Source: Actinomycetes bacterium
GTDB taxonomy: Bacteria > Actinomycetota > Acidimicrobiia > Acidimicrobiales > Palsa-688
Length of the DNA: 35,190 nucleotides
Reading direction: 5' to 3'
NCBI GenBank assembly: GCA_021811865.1
Contig: JAKAQB010000036.1
Span: 1 to 35,190, forward strand
Shown here: one piece after another, positions 1 to 8,363 of the stretch
Position numbering within the stretch: the stretch's first letter is position 1
Layout: each line of letters opens with the position of its first letter
Notes under the pieces: model-generated
The model's input: the letters and a program-made list of their open reading frames with translations, nothing else
What the model was told of the DNA's origin: nothing
Database searches by the model: none
Position numbers and translations under genes: made by a program

Positions 1-218
1 GAGGGCCGGAGGGGCGGCGGCGGTGGAGGGGGCGGCGGTGGTGGAGCGGCGGTGGGGGGGCGGCGGTGGGGGGGCGGCGGTGGTGGAGGCATTCGACACC
101 GGCCGAGGGGGTTGCATGCCGCGCCGGTTGGGCGCTCCGGTGCGCGGAGGTAGGGGGAGGCAGGGGGCAGGGGGCAGGGGGCGTTGGGGGGCGTTGGGGG
201 GCGTTGGGTGCCTGCCCG
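1..218. repeat. G-rich low-complexity tandem repeats
   Basis: The plus strand is almost pure G with short C/T interruptions. Two kinds of unit are visible: GGCGGTGG-type units up to about position 88, and then runs of GCAGGGG and GCGTTGGGGGG between about 150 and 215. No convincing gene is present; reading frames through it are low-complexity Gly/Arg/Ala. The density of G-runs on one strand could support G-quadruplexes (inference). It lies downstream of the aag gene and directly abuts a 91-bp palindromic element. Confidence 0.7.
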
Positions 219-219
219 G

Positions 220-310
220 TCAAACCGCGCGTGCGCAGGCGAAGCGCGCGCACAGACGCAGCCATTTCGTCTTGGGGGCGCGCGGTTGGGCCGCCTGCGC
301 GCGGTTCGGC
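220..310 (+). repeat. 91-bp palindromic dispersed element, copy A
   Basis: This block aligns without gaps to 16838-16928 at 68 of 91 positions (counted by eye). Its outer arms AACCGCGCG (223-231) and CGCGCGGTT (298-306) are inverted repeats, extended by GCAGGCG (235-241) and CGCCTGC (292-298) with a short bulge. The inner GCGCGC-rich arms are imperfect. It has no coding capacity. The structure resembles REP/BIME or MITE-like intergenic elements. Both copies have the same orientation and each follows a G-rich tandem repeat. Confidence 0.65.
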
Positions 311-383
311 TCTGAAGGCTCATCTCCACGTGGGCGGGGTCCCGCCTCCGCGTCCGACCGCGGCAGATCCCCCCCACGCCCCC
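311..383. other. non-coding stretch downstream of aag
   Basis: C-rich sequence between the palindromic element and the aag stop codon. No gene, no clear stem followed by a T-run, and no recognisable terminator is seen. Confidence 0.4.
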
Positions 384-1025
384 CTACGCCGGCCGGTGCC
401 CCGACACCGCCGGCGAGCGGGCCAGGAAGAAGCGCCACGGCGTGTCGGCCGCCCGGGACAGCCCGATCCGCCCGGTGACGGCGACCGGGCCACGGACGGC
501 GGGGGTGGTCCCGCCGTCGTCGACGAGCCGCAGGCCGTGCGAGCCGGTGAGCAGGTCGGCACCGTCGTAGCTCCGGTCGAGACCGAGGGCTTCGCCGAGG
601 CGCCCGGGGCCGCGGCAGAGGTCGCGGTCGCGCTGTTGGCGCTGGTCGCGCCACCGGGCGGCGCGCATGAGCTCGATCCCGGCGACCGGCTCGGCGGCGC
701 GCAGGAGGACGGCGTTGGCGACTCCGTCCGGCCCGCAGACGACGTTGGCGCACCAGTGGATGCCGTAGGACCGGTACACGTACAGGTGGCCGGCGGGGCC
801 CCACATGGTGCGGTTGCGGGGGGTCGGCCCTCGGTAGGCGTGGCTGGCGGGGTCGGCGGTCCCGTCGTAGGCCTCGACCTCGACGATGCGGGCGGCCCGC
901 CCGTCGTCGCGCACGAGCAGCATGCCGAGGAGCTCGGGCGCCACTTCGCTGGACGGCCGGGCGAGATCGCAGCGGGCGACGGCTCGCCCCGCCACCGCCC
1001 CAGGCAACCGCCACCGCCCGGTCAC
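384..1025 (-). CDS. aag: 3-methyladenine DNA glycosylase (AAG/MPG family)
   Basis: This base-excision repair enzyme removes alkylated purines such as 3-methyladenine. It is about 213 residues long, normal for bacterial members. Visible family motifs are EVEAYDG (about residues 49-55, holding the presumed catalytic Glu), TPRNRTMW (about 68-75), LYVYRSYGIHW (81-91), and a C-terminal block with LCRGPGRL. I chose the GTG at 1025, a few residues before the conserved core; upstream in-frame GTGs exist and cannot be excluded. It is the last gene of the arg operon and begins 35 bases beyond the argH stop. The junction contains a 38-bp-period tandem duplication that seems to have separated an original four-base stop/start overlap. 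The repair function is unrelated to arginine, so this is probably simple read-through co-transcription. Confidence 0.9.
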   Translation of the reverse strand: MTGRWRLPGAVAGRAVARCDLARPSSEVAPELLGMLLVRDDGRAARIVEVEAYDGTADPASHAYRGPTPRNRTMWGPAGHLYVYRSYGIHWCANVVCGPDGVANAVLLRAAEPVAGIELMRAARWRDQRQQRDRDLCRGPGRLGEALGLDRSYDGADLLTGSHGLRLVDDGGTTPAVRGPVAVTGRIGLSRAADTPWRFFLARSPAVSGHRPA

Positions 1026-1078
1026 CTCCCCACCACGCCGCCCCACCGCCACCGCCCGGTCACCTCCCCACCACGCCG
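1011..1078. repeat. tandem duplication across the argH stop / aag start
   Basis: A perfect 30-bp repeat occupies 1011-1040 and 1049-1078 (period 38). Each copy carries, on the minus strand, GGTGACC with a GTG overlapping a TGA. The upstream copy supplies the argH stop (1060-1062). The downstream copy supplies the probable aag start (GTG at 1025). Because 38 is not a multiple of three, the GTG of the upstream copy reads a short dead-end frame that stops at the TGA of the other copy. Confidence 0.85.
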
Positions 1079-2478
1079 GCGCGGCCACCCCCGTCGCCGG
1101 CGTCCCCGAGGGCGCGGCGCTGCGTCGCCACGGTGGCAGCGAAGCGGGCCAGTTGGTCGGCGACGGGCCCTGGCCCTGCGCCGCCCGGGGTGGAGCGCCG
1201 TGCGACGGCGACGCCCGGGCCGAGCAGCTCGACGGCGGCGTCGCCGAGGGCGGGGTGCGCCGAGACCAGCTCCGCCAGCGGAACACGCCGTTCGACCGAG
1301 CCCCTCACGAGGCCCGCTACGAGCGCGTGGGCCTCACGGAAAGGCATGCCCCGCTCGACCAGCCACTCGGCCAGGTCGACGGCTGCCCCCGCCGGGCCGT
1401 CGGCGGCGCGGCGCATCGCCGCCAGGTCGAAGGTGACGGTGGCGTACACGCCGGCGAGGGCGACCAGCCCGCCGCGCAGCTGGTCGACGGCGTCGAACAG
1501 CGGCTCCTTGTCCTCCTGCAGGTCGCGGTTGTAGGACAGAGGGAGGCCCTTGAGGGTGGCGAGCAGCCCGGTCAGGTCGCCGATGAGGCGGCCGGCCTTG
1601 CCGCGGGCGAGCTCGGCGATGTCGGGGTTCTTCTTCTGGGGGAGCATCGAGCTGCCGGTGGCGTAGGCGTCGGCGAGGGTGGCGAAGCCCCACTCCTCGG
1701 TCGACCACAGCACGAGCTCCTCGCCCATGCGGGAGAGGTGCACGGCGGTGAGGGTGAGGGCGAAGAGGGCCTCGGCCACGAAGTCGCGGTCGGACACGGC
1801 GTCGACGGAGTTCTCGAAGCGCCCGGCGAAGCCGAGGTCCGACGCCACCCCGTCGGGGTCGAGCGGCAGGGAGGACCCGGCGAGGGCGCCGGCGCCGAGG
1901 GGTGACACGTCGAGGCGCCGGCGGGTGTCGGTGAGCCGGTCCACGTCCCGGGCGAGCGCCCAGCCGTGGGCCAGCAGGTGGTGGGCGAGCAGCACCGGCT
2001 GGGCGCGCTGGAGGTGCGTGTAGCCGGGCAGGTAGGCGTCGCCGGCGCTCTCCGCCCGGGCCAGCAGCACCTCCTCGAGCGCGACGACGAGACCTGTGAT
2101 CGCAGCCAGCTCCCGCTTGGCGAACAGGCGCAGGTCGGTGGCGACCTGGTCGTTGCGGCTCCGCCCGGTGTGGAGGCGGGCGCCGACGTCGCCGGCGATC
2201 TCGGTGACCCGGCGTTCGACGGCGGTGTGGATGTCCTCGTCGCCGGGCCGGAACCCGAACGTGCCGTCGGCCAGCTCCACTCCGACCCGCTCCAAGGCGG
2301 CGAGGAGGATGGCACCGTCGTCGTCCGACACCAGGCCGGAGCGCACTAGCCCCCTCACGTGGGCACGCGATCCGGTCAGGTCGTCCTCGGCGAGGCGGCG
2401 GTCGAAGGGGAGGCTGGCGGTGTAGGCGAGCAGCTCGTCGGCGGGCGTGTCGCCCAGCCGCCCGTGCCAGAGGGTCAC
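1060..2478 (-). CDS. argH: argininosuccinate lyase
   Basis: Last step of arginine synthesis: argininosuccinate is cleaved to arginine and fumarate, in the cytoplasm as a homotetramer. The protein is about 472 residues, full length. It has the fumarate-lyase superfamily signature [12 protein letters not shown] (about 275-286), the HTGRSRNDQ block (103-111) and the THLQ motif with the conserved His (about 155). The GTG start at 2478 overlaps the argG stop as GTGA, indicating translational coupling. The last residues (GVVGR) are encoded by the 38-bp-period duplication described at this junction, so the natural C-terminus was probably slightly altered. Downstream is aag. Confidence 0.97.
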   Translation of the reverse strand: MTLWHGRLGDTPADELLAYTASLPFDRRLAEDDLTGSRAHVRGLVRSGLVSDDDGAILLAALERVGVELADGTFGFRPGDEDIHTAVERRVTEIAGDVGARLHTGRSRNDQVATDLRLFAKRELAAITGLVVALEEVLLARAESAGDAYLPGYTHLQRAQPVLLAHHLLAHGWALARDVDRLTDTRRRLDVSPLGAGALAGSSLPLDPDGVASDLGFAGRFENSVDAVSDRDFVAEALFALTLTAVHLSRMGEELVLWSTEEWGFATLADAYATGSSMLPQKKNPDIAELARGKAGRLIGDLTGLLATLKGLPLSYNRDLQEDKEPLFDAVDQLRGGLVALAGVYATVTFDLAAMRRAADGPAGAAVDLAEWLVERGMPFREAHALVAGLVRGSVERRVPLAELVSAHPALGDAAVELLGPGVAVARRSTPGGAGPGPVADQLARFAATVATQRRALGDAGDGGGRAGVVGR

Positions 2479-3716
2479 GACCCGTTGGGCCCGCCGCGCC
2501 GCCCGGTGCCGCCACCCGCCGGCGGGAGGGCGTTGACCTGGCGGGTGGCCCAGGTGGCCACGCCTAGGCCCCACAGGCGGACGAAGCCCTCGGCGTCCTG
2601 GTGGCGGAAACGGTCGGCCTTGTCGTAGGTGGCGAGGGAGTAGTCGTAGAGGCCGAGATCGCTGCGCCGGCCGGCGACGATGCATCGCCCGGGCGGCTCG
2701 CAGCGGAGGCGGACCTCACCGGTGACGTACGTCTGGCTGGAGTCGACGAAGGCGTCGAGGGCCTCCTTGAGCGGCGAGTACCACAGGCCGTCGTAGACGA
2801 GCTCGGCGTAGCGCGGCTCGAGGCGGGCCTTCTCGTGGGCGAGGTCGCGCTCGAGGGTGAGGTCCTCGAGGTCGGCGTGGGCCATGAGCAGGGCGAGGGC
2901 GCCGGGGCACTCGTAGATCTCACGGCTCTTGATCCCGACGCGCCGGTTCTCGACCATGTCGATCCTGCCCCAGCCGTAGGAGCCGACGATGCGGTCCAGC
3001 TCACCGACGAGCACGTGCAGGGGGAGGCGGCGGCCGTCGAGGGTGATGGGCAGGCCCTGCTCGAAGCCGATGACGAGCTCGGTGGGGCCTGTTGCCGCCG
3101 GCGTGGTGAGCTCGTAGATCTCCTCGGGGGGCGCCTCCCACGGGTCCTCCAGTACGCCGCACTCGATGGTGCGGCCCCAGAGGTTCTGGTCTATCGAGTA
3201 GGGGTTGTCGTGGGTGACGGTGATCGGGATGTCCCAGCGGGCGGCGTACTCGATGGAGTCCTCCCGGGTCAGGCCCCAGGTGCGTACGGGGGCGATGACC
3301 TCGAGATCGGGGGCGAGGGCGTGGGTGGAGACCTCGAAGCGGACCTGGTCGTTGCCCTTGCCCGTGCAGCCGTGGGCGACGGCGTCGGCGTTGAAGGCGC
3401 GGGCCGCATCCACGAGGTGCTTGACGATGACGGGGCGGGAGAGGGAGGAGATCAGCGGGTACTTGCCCTCGTACTTGGCGTTGGCCTTGAGCGCGGGGGC
3501 AACGAAGTCGTCGGCGAACTCCTCCCGCAGGTCGACGACGACGGCGTCGACGGCGCCGGCGGCGAGGGCGCGGGACTTGATGGCGTCGAAGTCTCCTCCC
3601 TGCCCGACGTCGGCGGCGAGGGCGATGACCTCGACGCCCATCTCCTCGGTCATCCACCGGACGGCCACCGAGGTGTCCAACCCGCCGCTGTATGCCAGCA
3701 CGACACGCTTGGCCAT
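2475..3716 (-). CDS. argG: argininosuccinate synthase
   Basis: Condenses citrulline and aspartate with ATP to argininosuccinate. It is 413 residues, close to the family norm of about 400. The N-terminal ATP-binding loop AYSGGLDTS (residues 8-16) and the blocks GCTGKGNDQ and NLWGR are clear. The extreme C-terminus is a Gly/Arg-rich tail. The ATG start is preceded by AAGGAG about nine bases upstream, one of the better ribosome-binding sites in the operon. It sits 57 bases after argR and overlaps argH by four bases. No second ARG box is obvious in the argR-argG gap, so expression probably depends on the argC promoter (inference). Confidence 0.98.
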   Translation of the reverse strand: MAKRVVLAYSGGLDTSVAVRWMTEEMGVEVIALAADVGQGGDFDAIKSRALAAGAVDAVVVDLREEFADDFVAPALKANAKYEGKYPLISSLSRPVIVKHLVDAARAFNADAVAHGCTGKGNDQVRFEVSTHALAPDLEVIAPVRTWGLTREDSIEYAARWDIPITVTHDNPYSIDQNLWGRTIECGVLEDPWEAPPEEIYELTTPAATGPTELVIGFEQGLPITLDGRRLPLHVLVGELDRIVGSYGWGRIDMVENRRVGIKSREIYECPGALALLMAHADLEDLTLERDLAHEKARLEPRYAELVYDGLWYSPLKEALDAFVDSSQTYVTGEVRLRCEPPGRCIVAGRRSDLGLYDYSLATYDKADRFRHQDAEGFVRLWGLGVATWATRQVNALPPAGGGTGRRGGPNGS

Positions 3717-3773
3717 TTCAGCTCTCTCCTTGATCTGCGAGGAAAGTCCTCGCCCTCTCCGACTCCAGCTCGG

Positions 3774-4241
3774 TCACAGGCCGGCCAGCTCGCGCAGCTG
3801 GCGGGATACCTCGGCGCCGCCCACGTCCTCCACCGCTACCACGATGAGCGTGTCGTCGCCGGCGACGGTGCCGAGGATGTGCGGCAGCGGCGTCCGGTCG
3901 AGGGCCGACGCCACCACGTGGGCCGAGCCGGGCGGTGTTCGCACGACCACCAGGTTGCCCGACGCCGCCACCTCGACGACCCAGTCGCCGAGCACCCGGC
4001 GCAGGTGGTCCCCGGGGACGTGTTGGTCGCGGGGCAGCTCGGGTACGGCGTAGACGGCCTCGCCACCGAGGGCCCGCACCTTCAGGGCTCCGAGCTCCTC
4101 GAGGTCCCGGGACACTGTCGCCTGGGTCGCCTCCACCCCGCCGCCGGCGAGCAGGTCCACGAGCTGTTGCTGGCTGGTCACGGGTTCGCGCTCCAGTATC
4201 TGGGCGATGCGGTGCTGGCGGGCGGCTTTGCTGAGCCTCAT
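3774..4241 (-). CDS. argR: arginine repressor
   Basis: ArgR binds arginine as a hexamer and represses arginine synthesis through ARG-box palindromes. The 155-residue protein has the N-terminal winged helix with the ATQATVSRDL recognition segment (about 38-47) and the C-terminal oligomerisation/arginine-binding domain with GTVAGDDT (124-131). The ATG start has GGAG six bases upstream. It lies inside the operon it most likely controls, between argD and argG, so it would be autoregulated. The likely operator is the palindrome at 7274-7291. In many actinobacteria argF lies between argD and argR; here only 28 bases separate them. Confidence 0.97.
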   Translation of the reverse strand: MRLSKAARQHRIAQILEREPVTSQQQLVDLLAGGGVEATQATVSRDLEELGALKVRALGGEAVYAVPELPRDQHVPGDHLRRVLGDWVVEVAASGNLVVVRTPPGSAHVVASALDRTPLPHILGTVAGDDTLIVVAVEDVGGAEVSRQLRELAGL

Positions 4242-4269
4242 GGCCGGCTCCGGGCGGCGCCGGGCGGCT

Positions 4270-5415
4270 TCATCCCTGTAGCGCCGTCGCCAGGCGCGCC
4301 ACCCCCTCGTCGATCTCGGCGGCCGTCACGTTGAGCGGCGGGGCCAGGCGCAGCGCGCTCGGCGATACAGCGTTGACGACCAGGCCGGCGCGAAGGGCGG
4401 CGCCGGCGACGTCCCCGGCGACCAGGCCGGCGGCCAGCTCGGCGGCGAGGAGCAGGCCCCTCCCCCTGACGGCGGCGACGCCGGGCAGGGCGCGAACCGC
4501 CCCGGCCAAGCGGGCGCCGGCGGTGGCGGCACAGGCCGGTGCATCGATGCGCACCATCTCGGCGAGCACGGCGCGCGCCGCCGAGGCCGCCAGCGGTTGG
4601 CCGCCGAAGGTCGACCCGTGATCCCCCGGCGCGAACGCCTCGGCCACCTCCCGCAGTGCCCAGCAGGCCCCGATCGGGACGCCGTTGCCGAGGGCCTTGG
4701 CCGAGGTGACCACGTCCGGGCGGATGTCGTCGTGCTGGAAGCCCCACCACCGCCCCGTCCGCCCGAGCCCCGTCTGAACCTCGTCGATCATCAGCAGGGC
4801 GCCGCGCTCGTCGCAGAGGCGGCGCGCCGCCGCCAGGTAGCCGGCGGAGGGCACGTTCACCCCGCCCTCACCCTGGACCGACTCGAGCAGCACGGCGGCG
4901 ACCGAGCCGTCCACGGCGGCGTCGAGGGCCGCTACGTCGTCCCACGCCACGTGGCGGAAGCCCTCGGGCAGCGGCTGGAACGGCTCGTGCTTGGCCGGCT
5001 GGCCGGTGGCGTGCAGCGTCGCCAGCGTCCGGCCGTGGAAGGAGCCGTAGGCACTGACGACCGTGTGCCGGCCCCGCCCGCCGCAGCGGCGGGCGAGCTT
5101 GATGGCGCACTCGTTGGCCTCGGCGCCGCTGTTGGCGAAGAACACCGATCCCCCGCCGCCGAGCAGCCCGTCGAGGGTGGTGGCGACCTCCTGCTGGGGC
5201 AGGGTCCAGAACAGGTTGGAGGTGTGAAGCAGCGTGGACGCCGCCTCGCACACGGCAGAGGCGACGGCAGGGTGGGCGTGGCCGAGCGACGTCACGGCGA
5301 TGCCGCAGAGGAAGTCGAGGTACTCCTTGCCCGTGTCGTCCCACAGCCGGGTCCCCTCCCCCCGCACGAAAGTGACAGGCCGCGGGCCGTAGGTCGGCAT
5401 GAGGGGCGCCGTCAT
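4270..5415 (-). CDS. argD: acetylornithine aminotransferase
   Basis: PLP-dependent class-III aminotransferase that converts N-acetylglutamate semialdehyde and glutamate to N-acetylornithine. It is 381 residues. The motifs are NSGAEANE (about 95-102), the SFHGRT block, LLMIDEVQTG (208-216) with the cofactor-contacting Asp211, and the Schiff-base lysine in SAKALGNG (Lys240). The ATG at 5415 overlaps the argB stop as ATGA. A dual role as N-succinyldiaminopimelate aminotransferase in lysine synthesis is known for some ArgD proteins but cannot be judged here. Confidence 0.96.
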   Translation of the reverse strand: MTAPLMPTYGPRPVTFVRGEGTRLWDDTGKEYLDFLCGIAVTSLGHAHPAVASAVCEAASTLLHTSNLFWTLPQQEVATTLDGLLGGGGSVFFANSGAEANECAIKLARRCGGRGRHTVVSAYGSFHGRTLATLHATGQPAKHEPFQPLPEGFRHVAWDDVAALDAAVDGSVAAVLLESVQGEGGVNVPSAGYLAAARRLCDERGALLMIDEVQTGLGRTGRWWGFQHDDIRPDVVTSAKALGNGVPIGACWALREVAEAFAPGDHGSTFGGQPLAASAARAVLAEMVRIDAPACAATAGARLAGAVRALPGVAAVRGRGLLLAAELAAGLVAGDVAGAALRAGLVVNAVSPSALRLAPPLNVTAAEIDEGVARLATALQG

Positions 5416-6254
5416 GCCGGCGCCACCATCGTGCCGACCCCCTGGCGGGTGAACAGCTCCACGAGCAGGGCGTGCTCGGCCCGGCCGTCGAGGATGTGGG
5501 CGCGGCCGACCCCGCTGCGCACCGCCCGCACGCAGGAGGCGACCTTGGGGATCATCCCGCCGGCGATGGCCCCGCAGGCGACGAGGCGGTCGAGGTCGTC
5601 GGGCGTGGCCGTGTGCACGAGGCTGGCGGGGTCGTCCAGGCGGGAGCGGATGCCCTCCACGTCTGTCAGGTAGACGAGCTTGGCGGCGCCGAGCGCCTCG
5701 GCCACGGCGCCGGCGGCCGTGTCGGCGTTGATGTTGTAGGACTGGCCCCGGCTGTCGCTGCCGATGGTGGCGACGACGGGCACGAGCTCCTCGGCGAGCA
5801 GCCGGCGCAGGATGTCAGGGTTGACCGCGCCCACCTCGCCCACGAAGCCGAGCGCCGGGTCGAGCGGCGAGGCCGTGATCATGCCGGCGTCCTTGACGGA
5901 GACGCCGACGGCCAGCGGCCCGTGGACGTTGATGGCGGCCACGATGTCCCGGTTCACCTTCCCGACGAGCACCATGCGGGCGATGTCGAGGGTCTCGGCG
6001 TCGGTGACGCGCAGCCCGTCGACGAACTCGGGCACCTTGCCGAGCCGCTCCATGAGCTCGCCGATCTGGGGTCCGCCGCCGTGCACGACGACCGCCCGGA
6101 TCCCGACGGTGTGCAGCAGGACGACGTCGGCGGCGAACGAGTCGAGGGTGGAGCTGCCGGCGAGTGCGCTTCCGCCGTACTTGACGACGACGATCTGTCC
6201 CCGGAACTCCCGGATGTAGGGCAGCGCCTCGACGAGCACGGCGGCGACGCTCAC
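5412..6254 (-). CDS. argB: acetylglutamate kinase
   Basis: Phosphorylates N-acetylglutamate, usually the feedback-controlled step of arginine synthesis. About 280 residues from the GTG at 6254, which overlaps the argC stop as GTGA. The amino-acid kinase fold is evident: VVKYGGSAL near the N-terminus, the substrate loop VVHGGGPQIGELM, the VGKVNRDIV block, and the nucleotide-binding VYLTDVEGI with NINADTAAGAVA. Downstream it couples to argD through ATGA. The usual actinobacterial order places argJ between argC and argB; here the two genes overlap directly, so argJ is not at this locus. Confidence 0.97.
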   Translation of the reverse strand: MSVAAVLVEALPYIREFRGQIVVVKYGGSALAGSSTLDSFAADVVLLHTVGIRAVVVHGGGPQIGELMERLGKVPEFVDGLRVTDAETLDIARMVLVGKVNRDIVAAINVHGPLAVGVSVKDAGMITASPLDPALGFVGEVGAVNPDILRRLLAEELVPVVATIGSDSRGQSYNINADTAAGAVAEALGAAKLVYLTDVEGIRSRLDDPASLVHTATPDDLDRLVACGAIAGGMIPKVASCVRAVRSGVGRAHILDGRAEHALLVELFTRQGVGTMVAPA

Positions 6255-7255
6255 GGCCAGAGGCCTTCCAGCGGGAGCCCGGCCGTCTCCGGCAGGCCGA
6301 GGGCGATGTTGGCGCACTGGATCGCCTGTCCGGCCGCCCCCTTGACCAGGTTGTCTATGGCGGCGATGGCGACCACCCACCCGGTGCGCCGGTCGTGCCT
6401 GGCCGTGAGGTGGGCGGCGTTGGAGCCGAGCACCGCCTTGGTGGAGGGGATGCGCCCGCTCACGGTCACGAACGCAGCGTCGGCGTAGGCGGACTCCAGC
6501 ACGCCCAGAGGATCGGCGTCCCCCGCCGCCCGCGCGTAGCAGGTCGCGAGGATCCCCCGGTTCATCGGGGCGAGGTGGGGCGTGAGCAGCACCTGGCAGC
6601 CGGTGGCCTGCTCGATCTCGGGAGTGTGGCGGTGCGCCAGCAGCCCGTAGGCGGTGAAGTCCTCGTCCACGGCGCAGAACCGGGTCGCCTCCTTTGCCTC
6701 GGCACCCGCCCCCGACACCCCGCTGGCGGCGTCGACCACCACGCCTGTCACCTCGATGGTGCCGGCGGCGGCAAGCGGCGCCAGGGCCAGCGCCGCCGCC
6801 GTGACGTAGCAGCCGGCGGCGGCGACGAGCCGGGCTCCGGTGAGGCGCTCTCCCACCAGCTCGGGGATGCCGTGCACCGCCTCGTCGAGCAGGGCGGGCG
6901 CCGGGTGGTCCAGGCCGTACCAGGCCGGGTAGGCGGCCGGGTCGCGCAGGCGGAAGTCGGCTCCGAGGTCGACGACGAGGCCGACCCGGTCGATCAGCTG
7001 CGGCACGAGGGTCGCCGAGGCGCCGTGCGGCAGGGCGAGGAAGGCGACGTCGAGGCCGGCGAGGCCGTCGGGCTCGGGACCGGCGAGCGTCAGGCCCCGG
7101 TAGCTGGCCAGGTGGGGGTGGACGTCGGCGACGTCGCGGCCCGCCTGGCGGCCGGCGGCGGCGAGGGCAACCTCGATGTGGGGGTGGCGGGCCAGCAGGC
7201 GCAGCAGCTCCCCACCCACGAACCCCGAGGCGCCGATGACGCCGGCCTTGTGCAC
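6251..7255 (-). CDS. argC: N-acetyl-gamma-glutamyl-phosphate reductase
   Basis: NADPH-dependent reduction of N-acetylglutamyl phosphate to the semialdehyde. It has an N-terminal Rossmann loop GVIGASGFVGGEL, the catalytic cysteine in AAGCYVTAA (Cys149 from the chosen start), and the C-terminal HRHTPEIEQ and PHLAPMNRG blocks. The GTG at 7255 lies exactly six bases after a perfect TATAAT (7262-7267), which predicts a leaderless message beginning at the start codon. The in-frame GTG at 7261 would then lie upstream of the transcription start. No Shine-Dalgarno is present, consistent with this. It is the first gene of the arg operon; an ARG box covers the promoter spacer. Confidence 0.95.
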   Translation of the reverse strand: MHKAGVIGASGFVGGELLRLLARHPHIEVALAAAGRQAGRDVADVHPHLASYRGLTLAGPEPDGLAGLDVAFLALPHGASATLVPQLIDRVGLVVDLGADFRLRDPAAYPAWYGLDHPAPALLDEAVHGIPELVGERLTGARLVAAAGCYVTAAALALAPLAAAGTIEVTGVVVDAASGVSGAGAEAKEATRFCAVDEDFTAYGLLAHRHTPEIEQATGCQVLLTPHLAPMNRGILATCYARAAGDADPLGVLESAYADAAFVTVSGRIPSTKAVLGSNAAHLTARHDRRTGWVVAIAAIDNLVKGAAGQAIQCANIALGLPETAGLPLEGLWP

Positions 7256-7261
7256 CGACAC

Positions 7262-7267
7262 ATTATA
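7262..7267 (-). promoter_or_regulatory. -10 element of the arg operon promoter
   Basis: The minus strand reads TATAAT, then six bases, then GTG of argC. It is the best consensus -10 in the window. No good -35 hexamer is found 16-18 bases upstream; the spacer is instead occupied by the ARG-box palindrome. Confidence 0.8.
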
Positions 7268-7273
7268 CAGATC

Positions 7274-7291
7274 GTTGCATAGAGATGCACA
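7274..7291. promoter_or_regulatory. ARG box (ArgR operator)
   Basis: The sequence GTTGCATAGAGATGCACA contains the perfect inverted repeat TGCAT-AGAG-ATGCA (7276-7289), the half-site geometry expected of ArgR operators. It ends two bases from the stop of the upstream BrkB gene and covers the region between -10 and -35 of argC, so bound ArgR would block RNA polymerase. ArgR is encoded four genes downstream. Confidence 0.82.
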
Positions 7292-7292
7292 G

Positions 7293-8267
7293 TCAGTGCG
7301 AGGGCGGGGCCGGCGACTCGAAGGAGACCCCCACGCGCTCGTCGCGCCGGCGGCGCTCCTGCCGGGCGAGGCCTTCGAGGGCGCGGTCGTCCGCCGGCCG
7401 GGGCGGGGTCGTCGGCAGGGCCCGCGGGTAGAGGCGGTTGGCCAGCACGGGGTTGAGCTCGGCGGCGTACATGGTCAGCTTGGCCAGCGCCAGCAGGAAG
7501 GTGACCACGCCGATCACGGAGGCGAACGCCCCGTATGTGGCGCTGTCGTTCTTCAACTGGTGCTCGATGAGGCCGGTGCCGACGGTGATCAGCGCCGTGA
7601 ACGCCACCGCCCCCATTGCGGCGCCGGGCAGCAGCCGGCGGGTGGGGACCTGCGCCTTGGGCGCGAGCAGCAGGCGGAATGACAGGAGGTACAGCCCGAC
7701 GTTGACCGCCAGCTGGCTGGCCACGATGCCCACCCGCTCGCCGAGGCCGCCGGCGCCGCTGCTCGTGGCCAGCCCGCCCGCCAAGGCGTTCACGAGGAAC
7801 GCCCCGCCGATGGTGGCGAGTGCGCCGAGGCTGCGGAGCAGGCTGGGGAGGAACCCGGGGCGCTCCAGCTGGGGCACGTTCCAGACGCGGTCCATGGCCG
7901 TCTCCGCCGTCTGGGTGACGCCCTGCGCACCGTAGACCAGGCCGACCAGGCCGATCGCGAGCCCGAGGACGCTGCCGTGCAGCGCGTGGCGCGAGCTGGG
8001 GTTGAACTGCTGGCCGATGACGGGGAACTGGTGGAGCGTCGTCACCAGGCCGGCGCCGAGCGAGCGCACGCCGATGAAGCCGAGCACGGTCACCACGGCG
8101 AGCAGCAACGGGTAGATGGCGGTGAAGCCGTACCAGCCGAGCGCGACAACGAGCAGGTTGGCCTGGTCGTCGCCGAACTTGCGCTGCAGCGCCCAGGCGA
8201 CCGCGGCCGGGCGGTGGCGGGCCTGCCAGCGGTCCAGCCCGGCGATCAGCTGCCTGATCCGTTCCAC
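7293..8267 (-). CDS. YihY/virulence factor BrkB family membrane protein
   Basis: About 324 residues with roughly six hydrophobic helices: starting with LLVVALGWYGFTAIYPLLLAV near residue 40, then GSVLGLAIGLVGLVYGAQG, SLGALATIGGAFLVNALAGG, VGIVASQLAVNVGLYLLSF, MGAVAFTALITVGTGLIE and ASVIGVVTFLLALAKLTMYA. The pattern and the LVYGAQGVTQTAETAMDRVWN segment match the YihY/BrkB (formerly 'ribonuclease BN') family, whose function is poorly defined. The GTG start at 8267 is preceded by GGAGGAGG. The C-terminal tail is charged (RRRRDERV) and probably cytoplasmic. The stop lies two bases from the argC operator. Confidence 0.88.
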   Translation of the reverse strand: MERIRQLIAGLDRWQARHRPAAVAWALQRKFGDDQANLLVVALGWYGFTAIYPLLLAVVTVLGFIGVRSLGAGLVTTLHQFPVIGQQFNPSSRHALHGSVLGLAIGLVGLVYGAQGVTQTAETAMDRVWNVPQLERPGFLPSLLRSLGALATIGGAFLVNALAGGLATSSGAGGLGERVGIVASQLAVNVGLYLLSFRLLLAPKAQVPTRRLLPGAAMGAVAFTALITVGTGLIEHQLKNDSATYGAFASVIGVVTFLLALAKLTMYAAELNPVLANRLYPRALPTTPPRPADDRALEGLARQERRRRDERVGVSFESPAPPSH

Positions 8268-8363
8268 CCGATCCTCCTCCCCCGGCCAGCCTGTGGACAA
8301 CCTCCGAAAGACACAGGGTTGCGCCCCTGGCGACGCACAGGCGGGCTGCCGCACGATACCGGC

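Noticed and set aside
66..1436. Long plus-strand frame opposite aag and argH
   Set aside because: Antisense shadow in very GC-rich DNA; low-complexity Arg/Pro/Gly protein with no motif, while the minus strand encodes clear enzymes.
3717..3773. Second ARG box between argR and argG
   Set aside because: No palindrome with TGCAT-like arms; only a ribosome-binding site is visible.
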